A DNA stretch of 64,000 nucleotides from Rhodovulum sulfidophilum (GTDB lineage Bacteria > Pseudomonadota > Alphaproteobacteria > Rhodobacterales > Rhodobacteraceae): assembly GCA_003241785.1 (NCBI GenBank), contig QFPW01000005.1:62001-126000 (forward strand), given 5' to 3'. This document shows positions 50,124 to 59,390 of the stretch, in pieces (positions within the stretch are counted from its first letter, which is position 1; every line of letters begins with the position of its first letter). The notes beneath the pieces are model-generated. The model had not been told where the DNA came from and did not search any database. It saw nothing but the letters and a program-made list of their open reading frames with translations. The position numbers were made by a program, and so were the translations under genes.

Positions 50124-51845
50124 ATGACCCAGATGTCCCGCCGCCAGTACGCGGATCTCTACGGCCCGACCACCGGCGACAAGATCCGGCTCGGCAACAC
50201 CGATCTCTACGTCGAGATCGAGAAGGACTACCGCGCCGTCTATGGCGACGAGCTGCAGTACGGCGGCGGCAAGACGCTGCGCGACGGCATGGGCTCGGAC
50301 AACCAGCTGACCTGGGAGGCGGGCTGCCTCGACCTCGTCATCACCAATGTCACCATCATCGACGCGATGCAGGGCGTGGTGAAGGCGGACGTGGGCATCC
50401 GCGACGGCCGCATCGTCGGGATCGGCAAGGCCGGCAACCCCGCGACGATGGACGGGGTGACCCCGGGCCTGACCACCGGCACCGCGACGGACGCGATCTC
50501 GGGCGAGCACCTGATCCTGACCGCGGGCGGCATGGACACCCATGTCCACTACATCTCGCCGCAGCAGGTCTACGCCGGGCTCTCGAACGGCATCACCACC
50601 GTCTGGGGCGGCGGCATCGGCCCCGCGGACGGCACCAATGGCGTGACCACCACCAATGGCCCCTGGAACCTCGCGATGATGCTGCGCGCCATCGAGGGGC
50701 TGCCGGTCAATTTCGGCCTCTACGGCAAGGGCAACTGCACCGGGCCAGGGCCGCTGGTCGAGCAGCTGAAGGCGGGCGCGGCGGGCTTCAAAGTGCACGA
50801 GGACTACGGCTCGACGCCCGCGGCGATCCGCGCCGCGCTTTCGATCGCCGACGAATACGACGTCTCGGTCGCGGTCCATACCGATACGCTGAACGAGGCG
50901 GGCTTCGTCGAGGACACGATCGCGGCCTTCGACGGCCGCACAATCCACACCTACCACTCCGAGGGCGCCGGCGGCGGCCACGCGCCCGACCTCCTGAAGG
51001 TGGTGGGCCAGTCGAACGTGCTGCCGAGCTCGACCAATCCGACGCTGCCCTGCGGGCAGAATTCGGTGGCCGAGCTCTTCGACATGATCATGGTCTGCCA
51101 CAACCTCAATCCGAAGATCCCCTCGGACGTGGCCTTCGCCGAAAGCCGGGTGCGCGCCGAGACCATCGTCGCGGAGAGCGTGCTGCACGACATGGGCGCG
51201 ATCTCGATGATCGGCTCGGACAGCCAGGCGATGGGCCGGATCGGCGAGAACTACCTGCGCGCGGTCCAGACCGCCGACGCGATGAAGCAGGCCCGCGGCA
51301 AGCTGCCGGAGGATTCGCCCGACAACGACAATTTCCGCGTGCTGCGCTACATCGCCAAGGTCACGATCAACCCGGCGCTCGCCGCCGGCATCTCGGCCTA
51401 TGTCGGCTCGATCGAGCCCGGAAAATACGCCGACCTCGTGCTCTGGGAACCGGCCTTCTTCGGCGCGAAGCCGAAGCTCGTGATGAAGGCCGGGGCCATC
51501 GTCTGGGCGAACATGGGCGATCCCAACGCCTCGCTCCCGACGCCGCAGCCGATGTACTACCGCCCGATGTTCGGCGCCTTCGGCCAGGCCCTGGCCCGGA
51601 CCTCGTTCAGCTTCGTCTCGCGCGCGGCGATCGACGAGGGGATCGGCGAGAAGCTCGGGTTGCAGCGCCCGCTGCTGCCGGTCAGCCAGGCCCGCGTGGT
51701 CGGCAAGGCGCATATGGTGCGCAATTCCTACAAGCCGGAGATCGAGGTCAATCCGCAGACCTTCGCGGTGACCGTGGACGGCGAGCACGCGACCGTGACG
51801 CCGCCCAGGAACATCTCCATGAACCACCTCTATTTCTTCAGCTGA
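50124..51845 (+). CDS. ureC: Urease alpha (catalytic) subunit
   Basis: The 573-residue catalytic subunit contains all nickel-site elements: GMDTHVHYISPQQ (two His ligands), the carbamylated lysine in AGAAGFKVHEDYG, VAVHTDTLNE, HTYHSEGAGGGHAPD, and the mobile-flap histidine in MVCHNLNPKIPSDVAFAES, with the Asp ligand further on in MIGSDSQAMGR. It hydrolyses urea to ammonia and carbamate. Length and order are standard. Starts at ATG 50124. Confidence 0.97.
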   Translation: MTQMSRRQYADLYGPTTGDKIRLGNTDLYVEIEKDYRAVYGDELQYGGGKTLRDGMGSDNQLTWEAGCLDLVITNVTIIDAMQGVVKADVGIRDGRIVGIGKAGNPATMDGVTPGLTTGTATDAISGEHLILTAGGMDTHVHYISPQQVYAGLSNGITTVWGGGIGPADGTNGVTTTNGPWNLAMMLRAIEGLPVNFGLYGKGNCTGPGPLVEQLKAGAAGFKVHEDYGSTPAAIRAALSIADEYDVSVAVHTDTLNEAGFVEDTIAAFDGRTIHTYHSEGAGGGHAPDLLKVVGQSNVLPSSTNPTLPCGQNSVAELFDMIMVCHNLNPKIPSDVAFAESRVRAETIVAESVLHDMGAISMIGSDSQAMGRIGENYLRAVQTADAMKQARGKLPEDSPDNDNFRVLRYIAKVTINPALAAGISAYVGSIEPGKYADLVLWEPAFFGAKPKLVMKAGAIVWANMGDPNASLPTPQPMYYRPMFGAFGQALARTSFSFVSRAAIDEGIGEKLGLQRPLLPVSQARVVGKAHMVRNSYKPEIEVNPQTFAVTVDGEHATVTPPRNISMNHLYFFS

Positions 51846-51860
51846 GCGCCCGATCCCAAC

Positions 51861-52535
51861 ATGATCCTCATCGAAACCATCGTCGGCCGTTCGAGCGATC
51901 CCGCTTGGCGGGACCGCCTCGCCGGGGCCGAGATCGACCTCCTCCTCCTCGACCAGTGGGACGCGCAGAAAAGCCGCCTGCGCAAGGCGACCGTGGCCGG
52001 CGTCGAACTCGCCCTCTCCCTCGACCGCAACAGCCATCTCCACGACGGCGACGTGCTGGTCTGGGACGCGGCCGCGAGGAAGGCGGTGATCGCGCGGATC
52101 GAGCTCAACGAGGTCATGGTCGTCGAGGTGGCGTCGGAAGCCGCCGCCGATCTCGAGACCGCGGCGCGCACGCTCTTCGAGCTTGGCCACGCGCTTGGCA
52201 ACCAGCACTGGCCGGCGGTGGTGAAGGGCACGCGGATCTTCGTGCCGCTGACCGTCGACCGCAAGGTCATGGCCTCGGTGATGAAGACGCATGCCTTCCC
52301 CAACATCACCTATGATTTCCGGCCGGGCGTCGAGGTGATCCCCTACATGACCCCGCACGAGTCGCGCCGGCTCTTCGGCGGCGCCAGCGCGCCGTCGCAC
52401 GCGCATGGGCATTCGCACGGGCACACCCACTCCCACGACGGCCACGCGCATTCCCATCCCCACGCGCACGGGGACGGCCACCATCACCATGACGAAGCCG
52501 ACCACGCCCATGAACCGGGCCATCCCGTCGCTTGA
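51861..52535 (+). CDS. ureE: Urease nickel metallochaperone UreE with His-rich tail
   Basis: The 224-residue protein has an N-terminal peptide-binding domain (MILIETIVGRSSDPAWRDRL, VEIDLLLLDQWDAQKSRLRK-like region) and a metal-binding domain with GHALGNQHWPAVVKGTRIFV and FPNITYDFRPGVEVIPYMTP. The last ~45 residues hold well over a dozen histidines in His-x repeats (HAHGHSHGHTHSHDGHAHSH), a nickel store like that of Klebsiella UreE. Its 3' end overlaps the probable ureF start. Confidence 0.93.
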   Translation: MILIETIVGRSSDPAWRDRLAGAEIDLLLLDQWDAQKSRLRKATVAGVELALSLDRNSHLHDGDVLVWDAAARKAVIARIELNEVMVVEVASEAAADLETAARTLFELGHALGNQHWPAVVKGTRIFVPLTVDRKVMASVMKTHAFPNITYDFRPGVEVIPYMTPHESRRLFGGASAPSHAHGHSHGHTHSHDGHAHSHPHAHGDGHHHHDEADHAHEPGHPVA

Positions 52536-53253
52536 AGGCAGGCTGGTCGGGCCGTCGGGCGCCACGCGCCCGATGCTCGACCTGCTCCGCCTGCTCCAGT
52601 TCGGCGACTCGGCGCTGCCGATCGGGGGGTTCTCCTTCTCGAGCGGGCTCGAGACCGCGACGGAGATCGCGCTCGTCCACGACGCGGGCACCCTCGAAGC
52701 CTTCCTCGCCGCCGCGCTCCGCGTCTCGGCCGCGGGCGACGGGGTCGGGCTCGTCTGCGCGTCGCGCGCGCTCGACGCGGGCGGTCTCGACGCGCTGGCC
52801 GAGGTCGACGCCGAGATCCACGCGCGCAAGCTCAACGAGGAGACGCGCGTCATGACGGTCCGCATGGGCCGCAAGCTCGCGGAGCTCGCCTCCGCGGTGG
52901 TCGGGGACGGCGGGAACGCCGCCTGGCTCGACCGGATCCGCGACGGGGGCACGCCCGGCACCCATGCCGCGAGCCTCGCCGTGACAGCCGCCGCGATCGG
53001 CGCCGGGCCGGCCGAGGCCTTCGCGGTCCAGCATTACGGCCTCGCGACCGCCATTCTCGGGGCGGCGCTGCGGCTGATGCGCGTCTCCTTCGTCGAGACG
53101 CAGGCGATCCTCTGGCGCGCCATGGACGGCGCGCCCGACGCCTACGCCGCGATCGCGGAGGCGACGCTCGACGACATGGCGGGCTACGCGCCCGCGACCG
53201 ACATTCTCGCGGCCCTGCACGTCAAGGGCCACATCCGCATGTTCATGAACTGA
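52510..53253 (+). CDS. ureF: Urease accessory protein UreF
   Basis: This all-helical activation protein of about 247 residues shows LLRLLQFGDSALPIGGFSFS, SGLETATEIALVHDAGTLEA, LNEETRVMTVRMGRKLAELA, GTHAASLAVTAAAIGAGPAE, QHYGLATAILGAALRLMRVS and the C-terminal GYAPATDILAALHVKGHIRM. It recruits UreG to the UreD-urease complex. The start is uncertain: ATGs at 52489, 52510 and 52573 are in frame; 52510 gives the usual length and overlaps the end of ureE, as in other coupled urease operons. Confidence 0.9.
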   Translation: MNRAIPSLEGRLVGPSGATRPMLDLLRLLQFGDSALPIGGFSFSSGLETATEIALVHDAGTLEAFLAAALRVSAAGDGVGLVCASRALDAGGLDALAEVDAEIHARKLNEETRVMTVRMGRKLAELASAVVGDGGNAAWLDRIRDGGTPGTHAASLAVTAAAIGAGPAEAFAVQHYGLATAILGAALRLMRVSFVETQAILWRAMDGAPDAYAAIAEATLDDMAGYAPATDILAALHVKGHIRMFMN

Positions 53254-53267
53254 CGGGAAGGCGCCCC

Positions 53268-53900
53268 ATGAAGAAGATACCCCGGATCGGCATCGGCGGC
53301 CCCGTCGGCTCCGGCAAGACCGCGATCATCGAGGCGATCACGCCCCTGCTCGTCGACCTCGGCAAGGCGGTGCTCGTCGTCACCAACGACGTGGTCACGA
53401 CCGAGGATGCCAAGCACGTGCAGCGCACGCTGCGCGGCATCCTGCACGAGGACCGGATCATCGGGGTGGAGACCGGCGGCTGCCCGCATACCGCCGTGCG
53501 TGAGGACCCGTCCATGAACCTCGCCGCCGTCGAGGAGATGGAGGCGAAGTTCCCCGACAGCGACATGGTGCTGCTCGAGAGCGGCGGCGACAACCTGACG
53601 CTTACCTTCAGCCCGGCGCTGATCGACTTCTTCATCTACGTCATCGACGTCGCCGCCGGCGACAAGATCCCGCGCAAGAACGGCCCGGGCATCTCGAAAT
53701 CCGACATCCTCGTCATCAACAAGACCGACCTCGCGCCCTACGTGGGCGCCAGCCTCGAGGTGATGGACCGCGACTCCAGGATGATGCGCGGAACCAGGCC
53801 CTTCGTCTTCACCAACTGCAAGACCGGCGAGGGCATCGACGCGCTGGTGCGCCTCATCCGCGAGAACGTGCTCTTCGACGTTCTGGAATCGCAGGGCTGA
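53268..53900 (+). CDS. ureG: Urease accessory GTPase UreG
   Basis: The 210-residue SIMIBI GTPase shows P-loop GIGGPVGSGKTAIIEAITPL, the metal-binding CPH in VETGGCPHTAVREDPSMNLA, MVLLESGGDNLTLTFSPALI, and nucleotide specificity KSDILVINKTDLAPYVGASL. It powers nickel insertion into urease. Length and motifs are normal. It is 2 bp upstream of ureD. Confidence 0.96.
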   Translation: MKKIPRIGIGGPVGSGKTAIIEAITPLLVDLGKAVLVVTNDVVTTEDAKHVQRTLRGILHEDRIIGVETGGCPHTAVREDPSMNLAAVEEMEAKFPDSDMVLLESGGDNLTLTFSPALIDFFIYVIDVAAGDKIPRKNGPGISKSDILVINKTDLAPYVGASLEVMDRDSRMMRGTRPFVFTNCKTGEGIDALVRLIRENVLFDVLESQG

Positions 53901-53902
53901 GC

Positions 53903-54811
53903 ATGCGGAGCGCGGCGCGGGAGCTCGCGGCCTACCAGGAGGAGCCGAGGCAGCTGCCCTCGGGCTCCTTCGGCAAGTCGGCCTTCCTGCGCCTCGGCTT
54001 CGAGCCGCAGGGCGAGCGCTCGGTGCTCTCGACCCTGCGCCGGCGCGCGCCCTTCATCGTCCAGCAGGCGCTCTACTGGGACGAGGCGATGCCGGGCCTC
54101 CCCTGCGTCTGCGTGATCTCGAACGCCGGCGGCGTGCTGCAGGGCGACCGCAACCGGATCGAGATCGACCTCGCCCCGGGCGCGCGGGCGCATGTCACGA
54201 CCCAGTCGGCGACCCGCGTGCAGGAGATGGACACCAACCACGCGACCCAGGCCCAGGAGATCCGGCTCGGGAAGGACGCCTATCTCGAATACATCCCGCA
54301 TCCCGTGATCCCGCACCGGGGCTCGCGCTTCGCGCAGGAGACGCTGATCGAGATCGAGGAGACGGCGACCCTCGTCTATTCCGAGGTGCTGATGCCGGGG
54401 CGCAAGCACTACGGCGCCGGCGAGATTTTCGTCTTCGACCTCTTCTCGTCGCTGGTGCGCGCGCGCCGGCCGGACGGGCGGCTGCTCTTCGCGGAAAAAT
54501 TCGTGCTCGAACCCGCGCGCGCGCCGCTCGACGTGCTGGGCGTCATGGGCCCGTTCCACGTCTTCGGCAATCTCGTCGTCCTCTGCCCGAAGCCGGCGAC
54601 CGACGCGCTCTTCGCGCAGGCGACCCCGCGCTACGACGAGGCAGCGGGCGTCGCCTTCGGGGCCAGCCGCCTGCCCAACGACGCGGGCCTGATCGTGAAG
54701 GCGCTCGGCATGGAATCCGCGCCCGTCGTGGCGACCCTGCGCGATTTCTGGGCGAAGGCGCGGAAGGCGGCGACCGGCGCCGGGCTTCCCGACCGATTTC
54801 TCTGGGCGTGA
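53903..54811 (+). CDS. ureD: Urease accessory protein UreD
   Basis: The 302-residue scaffold protein (UreD/UreH) shows GSFGKSAFLRLGFEPQGERS, LYWDEAMPGLPCVCVISNAG, GGVLQGDRNRIEIDLAPGAR, HVTTQSATRVQEMDTNHATQ, YLEYIPHPVIPHRGSRFAQE and FDLFSSLVRARRPDGRLLFA. It binds UreC and UreFG during activation. It is the last urease gene here, whereas in many alphaproteobacteria ureD comes first. Confidence 0.93.
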   Translation: MRSAARELAAYQEEPRQLPSGSFGKSAFLRLGFEPQGERSVLSTLRRRAPFIVQQALYWDEAMPGLPCVCVISNAGGVLQGDRNRIEIDLAPGARAHVTTQSATRVQEMDTNHATQAQEIRLGKDAYLEYIPHPVIPHRGSRFAQETLIEIEETATLVYSEVLMPGRKHYGAGEIFVFDLFSSLVRARRPDGRLLFAEKFVLEPARAPLDVLGVMGPFHVFGNLVVLCPKPATDALFAQATPRYDEAAGVAFGASRLPNDAGLIVKALGMESAPVVATLRDFWAKARKAATGAGLPDRFLWA

Positions 54812-54819
54812 GGACGACC

Positions 54820-55848
54820 ATGGCCGCGACCACTTTCTGGACCCGACTGGCGGAGGAGAACGCTGCGATCCGCTTCCTCGACGTGAACCTGCGCGGCGCG
54901 GGGCAGGTGATCTTCCAGAACAACCCGCTGACCGGGCTGATCTTCCTCGTGGCGATCGGCTGGGGTGCCACGCAGGCGGGCGCCCCGCAGATCCTCCTCG
55001 GCGCCGTCGTCGCGCTCGTCGTCGCCACCGTGACCGCGATGCTGCTCGACGCCGACGCGGGGACGCTCCGGCAGGGGCTCTTCGGCTTCAACGGCGTGCT
55101 CGTGGGCGTCGCCGTCCCGACCTTCCTCGAGCCGAGCGGTGCGATGTGGGTCCTGCTCGTGGTCGGGGCGGCGGTCTCGACCGTGACCATGCTCGCGGTC
55201 GCCAACGTGATGAAGACTTGGGGCGTGCCCGCGCTGACCTTCCCCTTCGTGCTGACGACCTGGTTCCTGATGCTCGCCGCCTATTCCTTCGGCGCGGTCA
55301 CCATCGACGGCATGGGTCCGCCGGCTCTCTCGCATTCCCTCGCGGCCGCGCCGCCGATCCCGGTCGAGAGCGACGCCGTTCCGCTTCTCGAGGCCTGGCT
55401 GAAAGGGCCGGCGCAGGTCTTCCTGATCGACGACTGGCTGAGCGGCGTCCTCGTCGTGATCGGCCTCGCGGTCGCCTCGCTCTGGGCCGCCGTCTTCGCC
55501 CTCGCCGGCGCGGCGGTGGCGCTCGCCGTCTCCCTCGCGCTCGGCGCGAGCCTCGCGGATGTCACCGGCGGCCTCTACGGCTTCAGCCCGGTCCTGACGG
55601 CGGTGGCGCTCGGCTGCGTCTTCTACAGCCCCTCCTGGCGGGTCGCGCTCTATGCCCTGCTCGGCACGGTCTTCACCGTGATCGTCCAGGCGGCGATGGA
55701 CGCGGGCATGGCCCCGCTCGGCGTGCCGACCTTCACCGCGCCCTTCGTCTTCGTCACCTGGCTCTTCCTGCTGCCGAAGGCCGATCTGAAGCCGCACCCG
55801 CACGACCTGATCGAGAACGGGATCGTCGGGAAGACCGCCGGGGACTGA
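54820..55848 (+). CDS. Urea transporter (UT channel family)
   Basis: The 342-residue membrane protein of the UT family conducts urea down its gradient. The two homologous halves are visible: NAAIRFLDVNLRGAGQVIFQ, NNPLTGLIFLVAIGWGATQA, LRQGLFGFNGVLVGVAVPTF and PALTFPFVLTTWFLMLAAYS in the first half, then GVLVVIGLAVASLWAAVFAL, GGLYGFSPVLTAVALGCVFY and FTAPFVFVTWLFLLPKADLK in the second. GAGG precedes the ATG at 54820 by six bases; a GTG at 54808 overlapping the ureD stop is the alternative start. Follows ureD in the same operon. Confidence 0.92.
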   Translation: MAATTFWTRLAEENAAIRFLDVNLRGAGQVIFQNNPLTGLIFLVAIGWGATQAGAPQILLGAVVALVVATVTAMLLDADAGTLRQGLFGFNGVLVGVAVPTFLEPSGAMWVLLVVGAAVSTVTMLAVANVMKTWGVPALTFPFVLTTWFLMLAAYSFGAVTIDGMGPPALSHSLAAAPPIPVESDAVPLLEAWLKGPAQVFLIDDWLSGVLVVIGLAVASLWAAVFALAGAAVALAVSLALGASLADVTGGLYGFSPVLTAVALGCVFYSPSWRVALYALLGTVFTVIVQAAMDAGMAPLGVPTFTAPFVFVTWLFLLPKADLKPHPHDLIENGIVGKTAGD

Positions 55849-55879
55849 CCGGAACCCGGACATCAACCATGGGAACGAC

Positions 55880-57112
55880 ATGATGGAGACGATCAACTCC
55901 GGCGATACCGCCTTCGTGCTCGCGAGCACCGCGCTCGTCATGATGATGACGCCCGCGCTGGCGCTCTTCTACGGGGGCCTCGTCAAGCAGCGCGACATGC
56001 TGTCGATCATGATCCAGAACTTCGTCTGCATCGGGGTCGTCGGGCTCATCTGGGTCTTCGGCGGGTTCAGCCTCGCCTTCGGCCCGACGGTGGGCGGGGT
56101 GATCGGCGACATCCGGACCTATTTCGGCATGTACCATGTCGGCGTCGCGCCGAACCCGGCCTATGCGCCGAACGTGCCCTTCATGCTGATCTTCGCCTAT
56201 CAGATGATGTTCGCGATCATCACCCCCGCGCTGATGACCGGCGCCTTCGTCGGGCGCTTCCGCTTCGGGGCCTATCTCGCCTTCGTCGCGCTCTGGACGA
56301 TCCTCGTCTACCTCCCGGCGGCGCACTGGGTCTGGGGCGGCGGCTGGCTCGCCCAGATGGGCGTGGTCGATTTCGCGGGCGGCATCGTGATCCACACCGC
56401 CGCCGGCTTCTCGGCCCTCGCTACCGCCGCCTATCTCGGCAAGCGCAAATCGGCCCCCGGGGCGCCGGAATCCGCGCCCGCGAGCCTGCCGCTCGTGGCG
56501 CTCGGGGCGGGATTGCTCTGGTTCGGCTGGTTCGGCTTCAACGCCGGCGGCGCCTACGCCGCGGACGCCCTCGCGGCCTATGCCTTCGTCAACACGATGC
56601 TCGCGGGCTCGGTCGCGATGCTGGTCTGGATGTTCTGGGAATGGCGCGCGAACGGCCGCCCGTCCTTCTCCGGCGTCCTGGTCGGCGCGGTCGCGGGCCT
56701 CGCGACCATCACCCCCGCCTCGGGCTATGTCGAGCCGATGGCCGCGATCCTGATCGGCGCGGTCGGCGCGACCATCTGCTATTCCGCCAAGGCGGTCCAG
56801 TCGGCGCTGAAGGTCGACGACACGCTCGAGGTTTGGCGCGCGCACGGCGTCGGCGGCATGACGGGGGCGCTGATGATCGGCCTGACGGCGAGCGCGGGGA
56901 TCAACAAGGTCGAGGCCGGACTGCCGCAGCTCGGCGCGCAGGCGCTCGCGGTCGCCACCGTCGCGGTCTACGCGGTGATCGTGACCTTCGTCCTGCTGAA
57001 GCTTCTCGACGTCGTCGGCGTCCTGCGCGTGCCCGACGCCGAGCAGACCGCGGGTCTCGACGAGGCGATGGTCGGCGAGGGCGCCTTCAACTTCTCCAGG
57101 GAGGGCGCCTAG
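55880..57112 (+). CDS. amt: Ammonium transporter (Amt family)
   Basis: The 410-residue protein has eleven spans: STALVMMMTPALALFYGGLV at the N-terminus, GTx-like MIFAYQMMFAIITPALMTGA, the conserved pore histidine in VDFAGGIVIHTAAGFSALAT, GLLWFGWFGFNAGGAYAADA and the second pore histidine in EVWRAHGVGGMTGALMIGLT. It would recapture ammonia lost after urea hydrolysis. No glnK lies next to it, which is unusual for an amt gene. It is 31 bp after the urea channel, probably the same operon. Confidence 0.93.
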   Translation: MMETINSGDTAFVLASTALVMMMTPALALFYGGLVKQRDMLSIMIQNFVCIGVVGLIWVFGGFSLAFGPTVGGVIGDIRTYFGMYHVGVAPNPAYAPNVPFMLIFAYQMMFAIITPALMTGAFVGRFRFGAYLAFVALWTILVYLPAAHWVWGGGWLAQMGVVDFAGGIVIHTAAGFSALATAAYLGKRKSAPGAPESAPASLPLVALGAGLLWFGWFGFNAGGAYAADALAAYAFVNTMLAGSVAMLVWMFWEWRANGRPSFSGVLVGAVAGLATITPASGYVEPMAAILIGAVGATICYSAKAVQSALKVDDTLEVWRAHGVGGMTGALMIGLTASAGINKVEAGLPQLGAQALAVATVAVYAVIVTFVLLKLLDVVGVLRVPDAEQTAGLDEAMVGEGAFNFSREGA

Positions 57113-57130
57113 CCCGTCCGGGCCTCGCGG

Positions 57131-58381
57131 TCAGGCGCGGGGCCCGCTCGCGCCCGACGCGGCCGCCGCCGCCGGCGGGGCCCCGACGGGCTCGATCCGC
57201 GGCTCGCCGTTCTCCGGCGGCAGGAACCGCTCCGGCTGACCCTCGGGCAGGGATTCGACATAGAGCGAGGTCGAGGGGAAGGCGAAGCTCGAGCCCGCGT
57301 CGCTCACGATGTCCATGATCGCATAGGCCAGCTTCTCCTTGGCCGCCAGCCACTCGCCCCAGACCGTCGTGGTGGTGAAGCAGTAGACCATCAGGTTGAT
57401 CGAGGACGCTCCGAAGTTATCCACCCGCACGAAGGTCGAGGCCGCCGTCGGGGAGACGAAATCGCCCGATTTCAGGATGTAGTTCTCGATGGCGTCCCGA
57501 ATGGTCCGGAGCTGGTCGATGCTCGTGGAATAGGGGACGCCGACCGCCCAGTAGATCCGGCGGCGCCGCATCTTGGTGTAGTTGATCAGCGCGTTTTCCG
57601 AGAATTCGGCGTTCGGAACGTCGACGGACGCATCGTCGAACTGCCGCACCCGCGTCGAGCGGAAGCCGATGTACTCGACGGTTCCCTCGGCCACGCCATC
57701 GACCTTGACCCAGTCGCCGTACTTGAACCGCCGTTCGGCGAGGATCAGGAAACCCGCGATCAGGTTCTTGACGAGGTCCTGCGCGCCGAGCGCGAGCGCC
57801 GCGCCGAAGATGCCCATGCCGGCCAGGAGCGGCCCGATCCGGACGCCCCATTCCTCGAGGATCACCGTCCCGCCCATCAGCACGACGCAGCCCTCCAGGG
57901 TGCGGCGAAGGACATCCGTCAGGGTGGGGGTCAGCACGCGCGTCCGGGGACGCAGCGACGCGACGAAGGGCGTCGCGAGCTGGTAGAGCGCCCAGAAGAT
58001 CGCGAACAGGACGAGCGAGACCACGATGTGCCTCGCGAGCGCCGCCCAGACTCCGGTCTGGTCGAACTCGAGGATCTCGAAGGCGATGAAGGTGCCGAGC
58101 GCGACGGGCAGGATGCCGGCGGGGCCCTTGAGGGCCTCGACGATCTGCGGATCCAGCTGCCGGATCGGACGCCCGGCGAGGCGGCCCATCACCACCATCA
58201 GAAGATAGCGTTGCGGCCGCCGCAGCACGAGGAAGAACAGGAAGACGCCCGCTGCCATCGCGAGACGATCAAGCGGCAATCCCCAGGTCGTCTGCTGGAT
58301 GTCGTTGGTGAGACTTCCCCACAGACCTTTGACCCAGGGAAAGAGGCTTTCCAACGTTTCAAAGAACTCGGTCGACGTCAC
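57131..58381 (-). CDS. Mechanosensitive ion channel, MscS family
   Basis: The 416-residue protein has N-terminal membrane spans (LAMAAGVFLFFLVL, LPVALGTFIAFEILEF, IVVSLVLFAIFWALYQLA), an MscS pore helix GMGIFGAALALGAQDLVKNL, and the beta domain (RRFKYGDWVKVDGVAEGTVE, GFRSTRVRQFDDASVDVPNA). A C-terminal alpha/beta domain with an Ala-rich tail ends it. It starts at GTG 58381 with AGGAGG five bases upstream. Convergent with amt. Confidence 0.88.
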   Translation of the reverse strand: MTSTEFFETLESLFPWVKGLWGSLTNDIQQTTWGLPLDRLAMAAGVFLFFLVLRRPQRYLLMVVMGRLAGRPIRQLDPQIVEALKGPAGILPVALGTFIAFEILEFDQTGVWAALARHIVVSLVLFAIFWALYQLATPFVASLRPRTRVLTPTLTDVLRRTLEGCVVLMGGTVILEEWGVRIGPLLAGMGIFGAALALGAQDLVKNLIAGFLILAERRFKYGDWVKVDGVAEGTVEYIGFRSTRVRQFDDASVDVPNAEFSENALINYTKMRRRRIYWAVGVPYSTSIDQLRTIRDAIENYILKSGDFVSPTAASTFVRVDNFGASSINLMVYCFTTTTVWGEWLAAKEKLAYAIMDIVSDAGSSFAFPSTSLYVESLPEGQPERFLPPENGEPRIEPVGAPPAAAAASGASGPRA

Positions 58382-58715
58382 GAAATCCTCCTGTCGATCC
58401 AGCACTATCGCCGGGCGGCCCACCGGGCAAGCGGCGCGCGGAACAGGCCCGGGCGGAAAGCGGGAGCGGCGCCCGGCGCGACACAACCGTTCACCGCGCC
58501 GATCGCCGCCGGAGGGAACGCTTCCCCGCCCGGAGATCCGCCGCGGGCGGCGCATCCTTTCCGCCCCGCCGCCAGGACACGCCGCCAAACCGAACTGGAG
58601 ACCCGCGCCGGGGCGGTGTAAGGACCTGGGCCAGAGGGCCTCCGGTCATCCTCGGGCGGGTCGCCTTCCCGGGATCGGGCCCGGAAGAGGCCAGCTTCGC
58701 GGTTTCGGTGGTGTC
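58382..58715. other. Intergenic region between divergent mscS and nitroreductase genes
   Basis: About 330 bp that should contain both divergent promoters. The frames crossing it are Arg/Pro-rich GC artefacts. I see no clear promoter hexamers, palindromes or RNA structures. Confidence 0.45.
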
Positions 58716-59390
58716 ATGGGGACTGGATTTGACGATCTGCTCGAGGGCAGGCGCTCGGTTCGCGCCTATACCGACGAGCCCGTATCGCGCTCGGCGATCG
58801 AGAAGATCTGCCGCCAGGCGCGGCTCGCGCCCAGCGGGGCGAATTTGCAGCCCGGCCGCTATCACGTCCTGACCGGCGCTCCGCTCGACGCGCTCGTGGC
58901 CCTCCTGCTCGAGGCCGCGCGCGGCGACGCGGCGCCGGCCGAGGAATACAGCTATTTCCCGAAGCCGATGCCCGCGCATCTCAAGGCGCGGCAGCGCGAG
59001 GCGGGCCACGCGCTCTACGCCGCGCTCGAGATCGGGCGGCGCGACGTCGAAGGCCGGCGCCGGCAGTTCCAGCGCAACTACGCGTTCTTTGGGGCGCCGG
59101 TCGGGGTGATCGTGTCGATCGAGCGCGGCATGGGCGCGGGCTGCTTCATGGATCTCGGCATGAGCCTGATGAGCTTCTTCCTCGCCGCGGAGAGCCAGGG
59201 GCTCGGGACCACCGGCATCGGGGCGATGGCCAATCATGGCCCGCTGATCCACCGCGCGCTCGGCCTCGGCGAGGAGGAGATGGTCGTCTGCGGCGTCGCG
59301 CTCGGCCATGCCGATCCCGCGGCGCCGGAAAACCGGGTCCGTACCGCCCGTGAGGATCTGCCCGCGTTCACCAGCTTCCGGGGCTTCTGA
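58716..59390 (+). CDS. Nitroreductase-family FMN oxidoreductase
   Basis: The 224-residue protein of the nitroreductase fold shows FDDLLEGRRSVRAYTDEPVS (FMN phosphate-binding Arg region), ICRQARLAPSGANLQPGRYH, RRRQFQRNYAFFGAPVGVIV, MDLGMSLMSFFLAAESQGLG and the C-terminal EEEMVVCGVALGHADPAAPE. Substrate unknown. The start is the ATG beginning MGTGFDD; the longer frame to 58299 antisense to mscS is not family sequence. Its 3' end overlaps the convergent thiolase gene by 23 bp. Confidence 0.87.
   Translation: MGTGFDDLLEGRRSVRAYTDEPVSRSAIEKICRQARLAPSGANLQPGRYHVLTGAPLDALVALLLEAARGDAAPAEEYSYFPKPMPAHLKARQREAGHALYAALEIGRRDVEGRRRQFQRNYAFFGAPVGVIVSIERGMGAGCFMDLGMSLMSFFLAAESQGLGTTGIGAMANHGPLIHRALGLGEEEMVVCGVALGHADPAAPENRVRTAREDLPAFTSFRGF

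Noticed and set aside
52396..52520. Short tandem DNA repeats of the CACGCGCAT/CACTCCCAC kind
   Set aside because: They encode the histidine-rich tail of UreE and need no separate explanation as a microsatellite or CRISPR.
50058..52961. A 967-residue minus-strand frame antisense to ureC and ureE
   Set aside because: Low-complexity Arg/His/Asp/Val composition and complete overlap with urease genes of known family.
57417..57424. A TTATCCAC DnaA-box match
   Set aside because: A single copy inside the mscS coding sequence, far from the iterons; most likely chance.
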